Of a stretch of DNA of 64,000 bases, positions 24,501-39,500 are shown piece after piece; position 1 is the stretch's first letter, and each line of letters opens with the position of its first letter. Under the pieces are notes generated by a model. The model had not been told where the DNA came from, searched no databases, and worked only from the letters and a program-made list of their open reading frames with translations. The position numbers were made by a program, and so were the translations under genes. The DNA is from Siphonodentalium dalli (Eukaryota; Mollusca; Scaphopoda; Gadilida; Siphonodentaliidae): the NCBI GenBank assembly GCA_032622095.1, contig CP136068.1:134919989-134983988 (forward strand), given 5' to 3'.

Positions 24501-27500
24501 TGTATATCATGTGTATTTAACTCATCTACCTGTAGCTGACAAACTGTATTTTAGTTCAGCCCTGGGAATTATTAAAGGAAAATTTGCCTAGGTGATAGAA
24601 ATCGGCCTAGGCAAAAACAGATTTTATCTAGGCAATTTTTCAACAATATTGCCATCTCAAAACAATATGATTCAATAATAACCTGAAATGCTTAGTTATT
24701 TTGGGGAACATTATTTCCAGGCCACTGTACAATTCCCCAAAACCATCTCCAAAATAAGTGTCTTTTATAACGGGTAGCTATTTAATGGCCCAGTGCCATG
24801 GAAACAATTGTAGGACAATATATGTAAAGAGTGGGGTCATTTTGGCTAAAGAGGTTCTATTTCTGATAGACACAAATCAATTTTAGTAACCCAATGAACT
24901 TGTTTTACCTAGGAAATATAATTGCCTAGGCAAACCGATTTTGCCTAGGCTAACCGATTTTGCCTCTGCTTTTACCTAGGCATTGCCTATTGCCTAGGCT
25001 AATTCCCAGGGCTGTTTAATAGTTTAAAATGAACTCTATTTCCAGTTATAAATATATTGGTTCTGATAATTCAGGTGGTATTCATTTGGGAAGACTAATT
25101 TAGTGCATGGTGTTATGTATTGCATCACTGATCATGTATCCTGATTAATATCATATCGTGACCAAGTGTATGGTTACAGCCCTACTGTATAGACACACCT
25201 TCATATTGTCATCCAAAAATAGCGTCAGAAAACATCAAAATATCTGGAATTCAGCCTGGACGCATATATAAATTAGTGTGTCTGACATTTACAGAATGAG
25301 GTCCCCAAAGGGTGAATTTGGTGATACTATTCCACACAGTGGGCTACAATCAACAAATTCACCCTCTGGGGACCCCATTCCATAGGAACATCCATTCAGT
25401 TTGGACTATAAACTGACCTTCTGTTTGACGACAGAATTTTTGAATTTATCTTTTTGTTTAACCCTTTGAGTGCCAGGTCCGATTTTTGTATCAACCCATA
25501 TACCCTGTGCCAATGCATTCTCTTATATATGCGAGTCGACCATAGGTCGCCTCGCATATATAAGAGAATGCATTGGCCTAACAATTTTTTTAAATTTTTT
25601 TTTTACAATTTTAATATATTTTATTATATTCTTTAACAGACTTATTGTGTAGGTTTAGGGCCGATAATATCGGCCCCTGGCACTCAAAGGGTTAATTGTG
25701 TATTACCCAAGATGTACCGACAGACCTGCCTCGTATCATTATGCTGACTCATGTCTCAATTCAAGTCATAAAGACTGAGATATACAGTAATGCTCTAATT
25801 AATCGACCTCTTAACCAAAGCAGAATTATGGGTAACTTTTCAGGATTTAGTCGGAAATATGGCTTGTTGCCATTCATCGGAAAGCTCTCGGGGAGAGCTT
25901 TCCGATGAATGGCAACAAGCCATATTTCCGACTAAATCCTGAAAAGTTACCCATAATTCTGCTTTGGTTAAGAGGTCGATTAATTAGAGCATTACTGTAG
26001 CCGTACAAAATAAAGCAGGAAGTACATGTAGCAGCATACCAGTAACGACTTGTGAGTGAAAACATTCTAGCCAGATTATAGTGTGTCTGTCATTTGCAGA
26101 ATGAGGTCCCCAGAGGGTGAATTTAGTGACGCTATCCTGCACAATGGGCTAGCATAACTAAATTTGCCCTCTGGGGACCTCATTCTGCAAATGACAGACA
26201 CACTATAATCTGGCTAGAATGTTTTCACTCACAAGTCATGACTGGTATGCTGCTACAGGTACTTCCTGCTTTATTTTGTGCTTTTTCCAGAGAAGATGAT
26301 ACCTAAACAGAATGAGGTCCCCAGAGGGTGAATTAAGTGACGCTATCCCACAGCGGGATAGAATCACTAAATTCGCCCTCTGGGGACCTCATTCTGCTTA
26401 GGCCTCATCTTCTCAGGAAAATTTCTTTATTGACAATTAAATTTCTACAGAAACTTCTTTACATTGATTCTATTTATTTTTTAGTTTAGTTTCATTATAT
26501 CCCCAAATTGGCAGATGACACATTGCACAATCGAGGTTCCCAATGGGTGTACATAACAATATTCACCATTTATGGAATGCTACTCCAGGACTTGTGGCAC
26601 TAAAAGCGGAACAGGGATGGATGGATCCAATATGGCCGCGACTCAGTGACAAGGTGTATTGAATCACCGATTCATTAACCCTTGCATGACAAGAGCTGCA
26701 CTGATGCAGCATTAAAGATCTTGTGTCATGCATTCTTTGATATCTGCGAATAACTTATATGGTTAGACCAATGCATTCTCTTGTACAGTTATGCTCTAAA
26801 TAATCGACTCCTTAACCACAGCAGAATTATGGGTAATTTTTCAGGATTTAGTCGGTGAGAGCTTTCCGATGAATGGCAACAAGCCATATTTCCGACTAAA
26901 TCCTGAAAAATTACCCATAATTCTGCTGTGGTTAAGGAGTCGATTATTTAGAGCATTACTGTATACCATATTGCGAGGGGTTATCGCAAAATTTCAGTTA
27001 GCTCTAGTCATGGAAGGGTTAAACAGTATTCCTATGGTAACTCGATCTTCCTTGTAGTTTGCAGCTGTATGCTTGTTGAATAAATCATAATTTAAACAAG
27101 GTAAGGTAAATATATACCGGAATATTTAATATGAATTTATTGATGTCAGAATGTTAGATTAAGATGATATACAATCATCCACTTCAGGATTGTTAACACG
27201 TACCACGGATCATTAAATAAAGTGCTTTTTCTATTCACTTCAAAAATTTAAAAGCAACTTGCTGGAGTTTTTGGACTAGTGCTGGGCGGTTTCCCGATTA
27301 ATCGACAATACCCGGTTAAAATTTCAATATCGTCAGTAATATCGTCTAATCTAAATAATCGTAATATCGTCGGCAATCAGTGGGTGCCATCCAATCATAA
27401 GCATATATACAAATAAATAGTTTAACTCAAGCCTAAATCGAGTTATTTAAGTTTTAAATTCCAACTAAATCCCGTGTCCTATTTTTTCAATATTCAATCA

Positions 27501-30500
27501 TCATAGTAAACAACGTTTAGAACGACTAACGAAATTTGGGGAATATGAAAACCCAGAATACGTCCCTCTTTCGCTCTCCGTCTTTCCTGCGAAATATTTA
27601 TTACAAGAGAATTCACCAAATGAATCGACGACTGATCAGGTGATAGATCGATATGAATGTCAGTCATGCCACGCCTCTTCCTTCAGTACAACGATGCACA
27701 TGCACCGTCAATCAAAATAATAAATGGGCGAAGATGCCGCCCTCTTCTCGTCTAGAAGAAACCACTCACTGCGATTGGTTAAAACCAATTGTATAGAATT
27801 AGAGCTTCAAACCCGCCCAACAATACATGATGTCCTTGCTTGGCTGAATTCCAAAAGTTATGTACTACGTGTGTTTGGACTTCGCTAAAAGACTGAACAT
27901 CATTGTCAAATTTGTCTTGACGGTAAACCACATTTCCAGTTGTCAAGCGACGCAAGTGTCATCGGGAATAGCATATATATTTACTCAACATAGTTGAACA
28001 TATCGAGTTAGAAAAGGATACTATAGTATAGAACACTTTTAGTTTTGGCATATACGAGATAATAGTTTTATTAATTACCGGTATATACCAGAATTTGTCA
28101 AGTCACCGGAACGAAATTGTCCGAATAGCGGAATTTAACCAGTGAATTTACTTTTCATTCCGAATATCGATCGAGCATGAGGTTGTCACTGGTTGAGTGG
28201 TTGCATACCGGGTATGTTATTCCCGATGCCAACTTGTCAAAACTAATGACAATGATGTGATTCTAGCGAACAGTGAGAAGTTGTTTTCAGTTTCTTGTAT
28301 CTGTTTTAAAAAAAACGCGATTATATCGTTAACCACGGTTTTAATTTCCAAAAATCGCGGTTTTTATTTTCGTTAATATCGTCCAGCCCTATTTTGGACC
28401 ATGTTTTTATTAGAGTTCAAGGTCATTAGATATAATGTTAGTATTTGCATTAAATTTTGAAATCATCCACTACAAATGTTCGCCAGTATAAGAATGCCGT
28501 AATACTTGTGTGCAAAACATTCAATAGAGAAGAGAAGGTACTATGTCATTGTTTGCTTGAAAATGGTGGCCAGATATACGGTATGTCACACCTGGCAGTT
28601 CCAACATTTATTTTTTTCTATATTTTCTATAATATCAGCAAGCAATTCGACTATTACAGTAATGCCCTAAATAATCAACTCCTTAACCACAGCAGAATTA
28701 TGGGTAACTTTTCAGGATTTAGTCGGAAATATGGCTTGTTGCCATTCATCAGAAAGCTCTCACTGAGAGGGCATTACTGTAAATGAGCTATCCCAACAAC
28801 TCTCGGTCACTGCTAAAACCAGATATCAAACAGATTAGCTTTAAGGTCAAGCCTGCAAATAGTGTGTCTGTCATTTGCACAATGAGGTCCCCAGAGGATG
28901 TATTTAGTGATGCTATCCCTCACAGAAGGCTAGCATCACAAAAATCACCCTCTGGGGACCTCATTTTGCTTTTAAATTCCAGGTGCGCGATGGCGCACAA
29001 GAGTAATTGTATGCCTCAAAATTGAAGGACTGAACCCACTGACTCCTGAAATGCAACAATTTGCCCTAATACAAGAATCAGGATAGATTTCCTGTGGTAG
29101 ATCATAAATCAGCAATTATCTGGATTCGAAGGTATGTCCTTCATGTAATAATACACTAACCCTAACCCTAACTCTAACTCTAACCCTAACCCTAACTCTA
29201 ACCCTAACCCTAACTCTAAACTCTAACTCTAACCCTAACTCTAACCCTAACCCTAACTCTAACTCTAACCCTAACCCTAACCCTAACTCTAACCCTAACC
29301 CTAACTCTAACCCTAACTCTAACCCTAACTCTAACCCTAACTCTAACTCTAACCCTAACTCTAACCCTAACTCTAACCCTAACCCTAACTCTAACCCTAA
29401 CCCTAACCCTAACTCTAACCCTAACCCTAACCCTAACTCTAACCCTAACCCTAACCCTAACTCTAACCCTAACTCTAACCCTAACCCTAACCCTAACTCT
29501 AACCCTAACTCTAACCCTAACCCATATGGAGAATGGAGGGGGATGTGTGTGGTTTTATGTATTCTTACATGAAGGATATACTGATTCGATGGATGGATTT
29601 ACCGGTATGTTGGCAACTTGGCCTACTATTAAACAGCTGTTTAATAGTCATTACAGCAGAGCAATATGACTTGTTCTATATGCAGAATTGTCTATACACA
29701 AAAGATTCTTGGGTGGAGCTATACAAAGATAGTAAAGCTGCTTCAATCTCAATTCAGTTATCGTGACTAGACTAAATGAAAGTCATGGCTGACTAATACC
29801 GATTACACACATGGTCAGTCGAAACTACAGTAATGACCTAAATAATCGACTCCTTAACCACAGCAGAATTATGGGTAACTGTATTTGAAGTGAATCTGCA
29901 CATCATTTATTTTCTAGATATTAATACTGACTGATTTAACTGCGACTATTTGATTAGATATATTTGAATGACAATGCATGAGGTGATCAATATGGTGATA
30001 ACATTCTCATTTCTTATAAAAATAGATGTTTTTATCAGATTGGCACATTTTGCTGTTCATTGTTATGCAATAGCCAGTGATGGATCCAGATCCCATTCAT
30101 ATTGGTAACCGGTTTGAGTGCCCAAACTGCAAAACAAAATGGTGCCACAACTTTAGGAGAAAATATTACCCAAATAAATCAGTGGAACACTAATTTTACT
30201 TAATGGGGATTGCTCCAATATAGAATACCGCTATTCTCAAAGTAATTGACCAGAAAAACGGGATCATACCCCGGTCATGACCGCGGTTATCCCGGTAATA
30301 AACGGTAGCGGTATCGAGATGGTGGAGTTACGGTATTGGGCGATAATAATACCGCGGTCTTTTAGCGGGCACCACATTAATTTTTTTGAATACCGCGGTC
30401 TTTTAGCGGGCACGCATTAATTTTTTTGAATACCGCAGTGATTTTCATGGAACTCTTTGAGGGGAGGTATTTACTCCCACATACTTGTTCGCATTAACAA

Positions 30501-33500
30501 GCGGTATCAGTACCGCGGTATTGGAGGATACCGCGGTATTAACGAGGTGACACCATGTTATTGGTGGTCAATTACTTTAAGTATAGCGGTATGTTAAATT
30601 AATATGGCAATGCAAACATAGGGTCATTTTTCATACTTTTGAGGTGCAATCGATTTGACCGACCGCACTAGGGACACACTAAAACGGGTAAGCAGATGTA
30701 CACACATGTACATGTAGGCCTACATTTATCTATATAGACATTTCAAAAGTTAAGATTGATAAACTGGCCTAATTCACTTCCAAAATAGTGAGTCAAAGAG
30801 GCTGAGAGAGCTTTAGATTCTCTCTCAATGCATATCTCTCCCATACCCACCAACAACTCAGGCTACAGTAATGCCCGAAATAATTGCCTCCTTAACCACA
30901 GCAGAATTATGGGTAACTTTTAATGATTTAGTCGGAAATATGGCTTGTTGCCATTCATCGGAAAGCTCTCAGTGAAAGCTTTCCGATGAATGGCAACAAG
31001 CCATATTTCCGACTAAATCATGAAAAGTTACCCATAATTCTGCTGTGGTTAAGGAGGCGATTATTTAGGTTATTACTGTATAACCCTTTGGGATATGCCT
31101 TCAGCATATCATGGTCAGAAAAAAAGATGTCCCCAAAAAATCCCTGACAATAGAACATAAAGAGCTGAGATTTAAGTTGTACCTCATAGCATATATGGGA
31201 GACAAAGAAATAGACTTAGATTGAAGTTCCCAAATGTTGAATATTGTGATGTGCACCCACTGGGAACCTCGATTATGCAATGTGTCGTATGCCAATTTGG
31301 GGATATAGAGAAACTAAACTAAAAAAGAAATAGAATCCATGTGAAGAAATTTCTGTAAAAATTTAATAAAGATATTTTTCAGAGAAGATGAGGCCTAAGC
31401 AGAATGAAGTCCCTGTGACTGGTTTGATAAAAGCTGCAGGATTTATAACTTTCAGTTTTATTGTCTATTTAAATAACACTAGAGTTCTCAAGGTCATACA
31501 CACGACCCTACATTCTAGGACCTCGGAAATTAAAATGGCAATAATGTATGTCCAAATCAATATAACAACCACAGCATAATCAATCATGCAAGAGATTTCT
31601 ATAGCCACATTGTGTAGAGGAGAATTTCATAGCCAGGTAGAACATTCTATTCATTAATAAGAAATGATGTATCTCGTTATCAATGCATTTCTATGAGGTG
31701 AAAACTACATGTACGACATACTTTAAGTTCCTCCAGGTAAGATCTAATTGATGAGGGCAAGGATCACCCAGTGAAGAACTTTACACACTTAGAGGCACCT
31801 GTTCACAATGTAACACAAATCAGGAATAAGTAACATGGCATCTAACATGGCATTAAACACGCATACACACACCTTATACGGTACCATGCATCTGTGCATA
31901 TTTAATTGCAGCTTGTTCCATATAATGCCAACCAAATGTTGGCAAGCCATAAGAAATACCCATGTGAACGCCTGTCTCAATATATAATACTAGCAGGTGA
32001 CATTGAATTGATCATTTTGAAGGTCAAGGTCAGGTCGGGGTCACAATTTGACTGGTCCATTAGAGTTCCTGGACAAAAGTGGCCATAGGTAGCAAGTTTG
32101 GACTCCATCGGTAGGGCCGTTTTCGAGTCTATAACGGACACACACATACATATATATAATTTGTGGGTACCCGTTTCAAGGTGCAGGTCACCTCGGGCGG
32201 AAAAACTGACCCGATGAAAATCTCCCCCATTCCTAGGAACCCCTAAGTACGAAAACAGACATAAGGAACACAACACGCTCCTGTCTGGACACAGACACAA
32301 CACGCTCATGTCGGGACACGCTCTTTATCAACGACACTGCGGATACGAACGCTCTTTAACTATCACGTGATTAACCCCCACAATTCCAAGACGGCGGCAG
32401 TGAGAATGGAGAATGAGTGCCCGGAGCTTCTCAAAAGCAATGCGACGACACTTCATGTGGGTTTTTACCCATAGATAGGAAGTTTGGTCGAAATCCGTCC
32501 GTCAGTTTCCCCGGCCATAGCTAACAAACAAACAAACAGAAGTCCCAAAATATATATTACTCGAACCCAACAACTATTAGACAAGATGGACTTTCAGTCG
32601 CATCTCATTTTCAGATCTATACAAATTTAAGGCCATTTTGCTACAATTTGACCCCTTTCTATACTAAATGGATTCTCCCCTTAAAACTAGCTGAGTAATA
32701 ATAACACAATAACACATTTTGTATATAACATGTTTATCTACCATTCGTGTGACATCACACAAATTACATTTTAGGAGTTTTTTAAATGACAAAATCGTTG
32801 GATTTGTGTTCGACGATCAGCATTTTTGAGCAAGTTCTCCCGACATGAAAATGTAACAGTGTCACACGATTATCTCAATTTGCTAAATTCTCCCAACCTG
32901 CAAGTTCACGAGAATATATGCCTAACGGAAATTGAATTCAATGGAAAAAATCTCTTACACCTGCATTTTGATATAATTATATAATAAATACTCAACAAAT
33001 ATGTATTAGTTACTTTGTGATATTTTTTACCATACTACCCACAATGAGAGGCAATCAAATATTGTTAAAATCTAAGAACTATTTGTTTATAGTGTGCAAG
33101 AATATATGTTTGAATGTTGCTTTAATTTCTCATGCAATTGATGTGACGTCAGATCAATCATGATTTTAAACCAGCCAATGATGTCATGCGCACCTTGTAC
33201 CGCAACTGCAGTAATGATACAGATGTTTTTATCACCAATTCATTATCGCCAATTTTATCAGGGAATTTCATAAGAAATGGTAGATAAAAGCAGACAATTA
33301 ACAAACAGAAAAACAGAAAATACAAGAGCAGAAGGATTCATATATTCATTGGTTGAACATGTTCAGATAATAAGTTCAACTAACATCATATCTGATCATT
33401 TCTAATGGGACTACTCGTCATCGAGTATTTAATATAGAAAGGGGTTAAAGTTCCGGTTTCATTGTTAAGTTCAACATTATTTATGTCATGTGACCTCAAT

Positions 33501-36500
33501 GACGTTCCATTCCATACATGTACACATGTAGAATGGCATTTAAAATAAGACATAACCTGACGCAGAGGATCCATGTTTTTCAACAAACGCAGTGACAAAC
33601 GTGTATCAAATTATACAGTAATGCCCTAAATAATCGACTCCTTAGCCACAGCAGAATTATGGGTAACCTTTCAGGATTTAGTTGGAAATATGGCTTGTTG
33701 CCATTCATCGGAAATCCTGAAAAGTTACCCATAATTTCTGCTGTGGTTATGGAGTCGATTATTTAGGGCATTACTGTATTCTATGGCACTAGTAGGTAAC
33801 AGAAGTCTCTGACTTGGGGCATTGATTTTCTTCTTCACCTGAACATTCCAGGAGCATGTAGACTAAGATCAAATGTGAGATTACATAAATGTATCTCCGG
33901 AGAGAGACCTAAATTAGCATTGATTAATAACCCTTATTATCATTAACTCTTTACTAAATGGTTTCTCCCATTCAGTTATAAAAGTATACATTCAAATGGT
34001 CAATTATTCAGCTGGAGGGATGTTCAAGAAATACATGTATTTATAAGCAGATGACAGAAAATAGAAAGTGGAGAAGGAGTCCTATTCATATGAATAAGAG
34101 AATACATTGGCCTAACAATATTTACCTTGATCTTGTAAGCCAGTGCATTCTCTTATATAATCGAGGCTCCGCATACAGAAGAAAATGCACTGGCACAGGA
34201 TCTTTAACGCTGCACCAGCGCTGCTCCCATCAGGAAAAGTGTTAATAGGGCACACAGGAATGGCTAATATTAATCGCAATAATTATGTCTTAACCCTTTA
34301 CCCAACAAACCGGCCAAAACCGGCCAAATAAAGCTTCAACAGCCTAAAATATCTTCGGTCTGTCTCAATAGAACCATACAAATATGGATATCATTGGAAC
34401 CGGCTCCTTGACCACATTGTGATAGTTACAGTTAGCCCTGTGCCAATGCATTCTCTTATATATGCGAGTCGACCATAGGTCACCTCGCATATATAAGAGA
34501 ATGCATTGGCCTAAAAAAATTCTCTAACAATTTTATAATTTTAAATGTGTTAAGCCAATGCATTCTCTTATATATGCGAGGCGACCTATGGTCGACTCGC
34601 ATATATAAGAGAATGCATTGGCACAGGGCCCTTCTGTTGGGTAAAGGGTTAAGCCTCAATCTAGACATGAAAAGACCATTAAAGTACAGACTTAGGCAGC
34701 CATCAGGACAGATTATACCCTGTATTTGGAGACACAGTGCTGCAATCAATACTCAATATGTACACAACTGTATGTGTACAGCTACTAGTACTATAGTACC
34801 CAGGGTACATTAATCAATAATCACGTTCTGTATTAATCATTGAATGCATCCTGATTCCTCTATCATAAATAGCCTTGTATGACGTAAGGGGATTGATTTT
34901 TCAGTTAACTTGAGCATCAGGTACCAGCCAACCAATATGTATACCTGAATAGATGCATCATAAGATAAGGTATGTTAGAATGCGCATATGAAACTTATAT
35001 GGCCTGTGATATTTGTAATTAACCCTTTCATGACAGGAGCTGTGCTGGCTCGACATTAAAGACCCTGTGCCAATGCATTCTCTTATATATTCGAGTCGAC
35101 AGGCCTCGCATATATAAGAGAATGAATTTTCCCAAGAATATTTTCTCATTTATTTTATAAATTTTTCTTACATTCTTATAAAAAAAATTTATAATTGTTC
35201 CTTACATTATTTAACAATTTTATCACTTGTATCATTTTTTCTTACATTCTTTGTATTAAATACATGTGACATATGTCATCTAAACACATATCTTGACGAC
35301 TATAAAATGAATAATTACTACTGAATATACACTTCTCGACTACTCAAGCTACTATAGTATATCTAATTGACTGTAAAGGTGAAGGAGAATATTGCTGCAT
35401 CATATTACATCACAATTATCTAAGAACTAAGCTCTGTTCAGTCATCCAGAAACTAGGTAATACATAAATTTACATGGCTGAACTGTACAAGAGGTCAAAT
35501 AATAGAAATGCCTGTGGATAATAATGCACAATATTTTCTATCAACATCTCATGCACCCCGCACCTATTTTGTGTTTGATGATACAATTCAGTGATCTAAA
35601 AACTTTTTCTTTAGTTACGATGGCAATTTTATTTTTGATATCGTGACAATTTTATTTTTGATATTAAATCATTAAATGGACAGGGCTCGTTTCAACTTCC
35701 AAATTTTGTAAAGGTAATTTAGGTGTAAATTTACAAAATATTTTTATATATGCAGGCTGCAGGGTGTGCTGATGGATTAAAATTTGAAATTCAAAATGGC
35801 TGCTGACAGCCATGTTTTTAAACGAATTTCGGACAAAATTGATGGCTCCCATCTAGAGGTCACCCCGAAGATCCATATGAAGTTTGATGATAAGATGAGA
35901 GGAATGTGGCCTGTATGGTGTGTCAAAGGAAATTGTTGATGGACAGACGCATGGACGGATGGATGACAACCCATGGCAATAGCTCAAACTTTACTTTGTC
36001 TGACTGTCTGCTATATTCAGTATTTAGATTTATGGGCAACACAACACAACGCAAGTTGTAATCAACACCACTCTCTGAACATACATACATGTACTACATG
36101 TAGTAGGTTATATCAGGACAATAATTAGCCATCCACTGAGAGTCATTAATATTCCACCTGCCCATCTATTTGACAGACACTGTCCTAACAGTCTCATGTG
36201 AGTGATGATGTGACATGACATATGGTACATGTGCAATCTGACTTCCAACCTTGTCAAAGATTAACCCTTTACCCAACAAACCGGCCAAAACCGGCCAAAT
36301 AAAGATTCAACAGCCTAAAATATCTTCGGTCTGTCTCAATAGAACCATACACATATGGATATCATTGGAACCGGTTCATTGACCACATTGTGATGGTTAC
36401 AGTTATTCCCTGTGCCAATGCATTCTCTTATATATGCGAGTCGACCATAGGTCGCCTCGCATATATAAGAGAATGCATTGGCCTAAAAAAAATCTTTTTT

Positions 36501-39500
36501 TAACACTTTTTACCATTTTTTCTTACATTCTTTAACAATTTTATAATTTTTAATGTGTTAAGCCAATGCATTCTCTTATATATGCGAGGCGACCTATGGT
36601 CGACTCGCATATATAAGAGAATGCATTGGCACAGGGCCTTTCTGTTGGGTAGAGGGTTAACTGGGTTAGGATATACTGTAGTAGGTAAATAAGGAGTCTC
36701 TTGACATCATCACAACTGGGAGAGAATGAATTTGAGCTATCAACAGCTCCATGTAATACTTCCTAATGTTATTCCACCTGCACATCTATTTGACAGACAC
36801 AGCCCTGACAGTTACATGACATATGGTACATGTAGCAATCCGAATTCCAGCCTTGTCAAAGATTAATGGACAACACTATCCACTTGGTTAGGATATACAT
36901 AGCAAGTAAATAAGGAGTCTCATGACATCATCACAACTGGGAGAGAATGAATTTGAGCTATCGATAGCTCCAGGTGATACTTCCTAATGTTATTCCATAT
37001 GCACATCTATTATACAGACACAGCCCTGACAGTCACAGTGTACAGCAATGCACTGAGAGCTTTCCGATGAATGGCAACAAGCCATATCTCAGACTAAATC
37101 CTGAAAAGTTACCCATAATTCTGCTGTGGTTAAGGAGTCGATTATTTAGGGCATTACATTACATGACATATGGTACATGTAGCAATCTGACTTCTAGCCT
37201 TGTCAAAGATTAATGGACAACACTGTCCACTGGGATGGACAACACTGTCCACTGGGGGTAGGATATATTGTAGCAGGTAAATAGCGCGTCTCTTGACATC
37301 ATCACAACTGGGAGAGAATGAATTTGAGCTATCCACAGCTCCATGTAATACTTCCTAATGTTATTCCATATGCACTCCCGACCTTAATCAATACACAGGA
37401 GGTACTGCCCTGACAGTCTCATGACATACAGTACATGTACAATGTAGCCTTGTGACATCCAGCCTTGTCAATGATTAACCCTTTACCCAACAAACCGGCC
37501 AAATAAAGCTTCAACAGCCTAAAATATCTTCGGTCTGTCTCAATAGAACCATACAAATATGGATATCATTGGAACCGGCTCCTTGACCACATTGTGATAG
37601 TCACAGTTAGCCCTGTGCCAATGCATTCTCTTATATATGCGAGTCGACCATAGGTCGCCTCGCATATATAAGAGAATGCATTGGCCTAAAAAATTTTTTT
37701 TACCATTTTTTCTTACATTCTTTAACAATGTTATAATTTTTAATGTGTTAAGCCAATGCATTCTCTTATATATGCGAGGCGACCTATGGTCGACTCGCAT
37801 ATATAAGAGAATGCATTGGCACAGGGCCTTTCTGTTGGGTAGAGGGTTAACTGGGTTAGGATATACTGTAGTAGGTAAATAAGGAGTCTCTTGACATCAT
37901 CACAACTGGGAGAGAATGAATTTGAGCTATCAACAGCTCCATGTAATACTTCCTAATGTTATTCCATATGCACATCTATTTGACAGACACAGCCCTGACA
38001 GTTACATGACATATGGTACATGTAGCAATCCGAATTCCAGCCTTGTCAAAGATTAATGGACAACACTATCCACTCGGTTAGGATATACATAGCAAGTAAA
38101 TAAGGAGTCTCATGACATCATCACAACTGGGAGAGAATGAATTTGAGCTATCGATAGCTCCAGGTGATACTTCCTAATGTTATTCCATATGCACATCTAT
38201 TATACAGACACAGCCCTGACAGTCACAGTGTACAGTAATGCACTGAGAGCTTTCCGATGAATGGCAACAAGCCATATCTCCGACTAAATCCTGAAAAGTT
38301 ACCCATAATTATGTTGTGGTTAAGGAGTCGATTATTTAGGGCATTACATTACATGACATATGGTACATGTAGCAATCTGACTTCTAGCCTTGTCAAAGAT
38401 TAATGGACAACACTGTCCACTGGGATGGACAACACTGTCCACTGGGGGTAGGATATATTGTAGTAGGTAAATAGCGAGTCTCTTGACATCATCACAACTG
38501 GGAGAGAATGAATTTGAGCTATCCACAGCTACATGTAATACTTCCTAATGTTATTCCATCTGCACTCCCGACCTTAATCAATACACAGGAGGTACTGCCC
38601 TGACAGTCTCATGACAAACAGTACATGTATAATGTAGCCTTGTGACATCCAGCCTTGTCAATGATTAACCCTTTACCCAACAAAACGGCCAAAACCGGCC
38701 AAATAAAGCTTCAACAGCCTAAAATATCTTCGGTCTGTCTCAATAGAACAATACAAATATGGATATCATTGGAACCGGCTCATTGACTACATTGTGATAG
38801 TTACAGTTATGCCCTGTGCCAATGCATTCTCTTATATATGCGAGTCGACCATAGGTCGCCTCGCATATATAAGAGAATGCATTGGCACAGGGCCCTTCTG
38901 TTGGGTAAAGGGTTAATGGATGGCAAAAATAATGAGCCATGGACATTCACGGTCACAACTGGGAGAGAAATAATTGGAGACCTTGACATAGGTACGGTAC
39001 ATGTACCGGTAATAGTTCCTAATGTTAATCGACCCACGATCCTATTCGACCCACAGGAGCAAGTGTCATATTAAGAGTCATGACATACAGATACCGGGTA
39101 ACAATCTAACTTCCAGCCTTGGTGAAGATCCACTGAGGATCGAATACAGTATAACAGATAAATAATGAGTATGTGGACATGTCTTCACTAGCTGTCACAA
39201 CTAGAAAAGAATGAATTGGAGATATTGACAAAGCTACATGTATGTTACATGCAATAGTTCTTTAATGTTATACCACCTGCGCCTCTATTTGACACACAGG
39301 AGGGACTGCTCTAACAGTCAGTACATGTATTGGCTTCAGACTAACAGACTCTGAAATATTTATGGAAGGCATCATCAACTAATTGACACTCAGAAGTGAG
39401 TGCTCTAACACAGTCACATGACATATGGCGCATGTAGCCATCTGACTTCCAGACTTGGGTCGGACACCTACAGCAGAGAAATAATGAATTGGAGACTGTG

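Larger units (their letters stand above)
36265..38668 (+). repeat. 1.2-kb higher-order unit duplicated in tandem
   Basis: 36265-37478 and 37479-38668 match almost base for base, each containing one PB-B, three satellite monomers, one PM1 half and the doubled GGACAACACTGTCCACTGGG. A third unit starts at 38669 with a shortened PB-B and diverges after it. Confidence 0.85.

Noticed and set aside
29533-29766. 77-codon ORF directly after the telomere-like tract
   Set aside because: No domain or splice evidence; length is within chance expectation.
36262-38912. Repeated PB-B copies considered as three independent insertions
   Set aside because: Flanking satellite and PM1 half are repeated with them, so tandem duplication explains at least two of the three.
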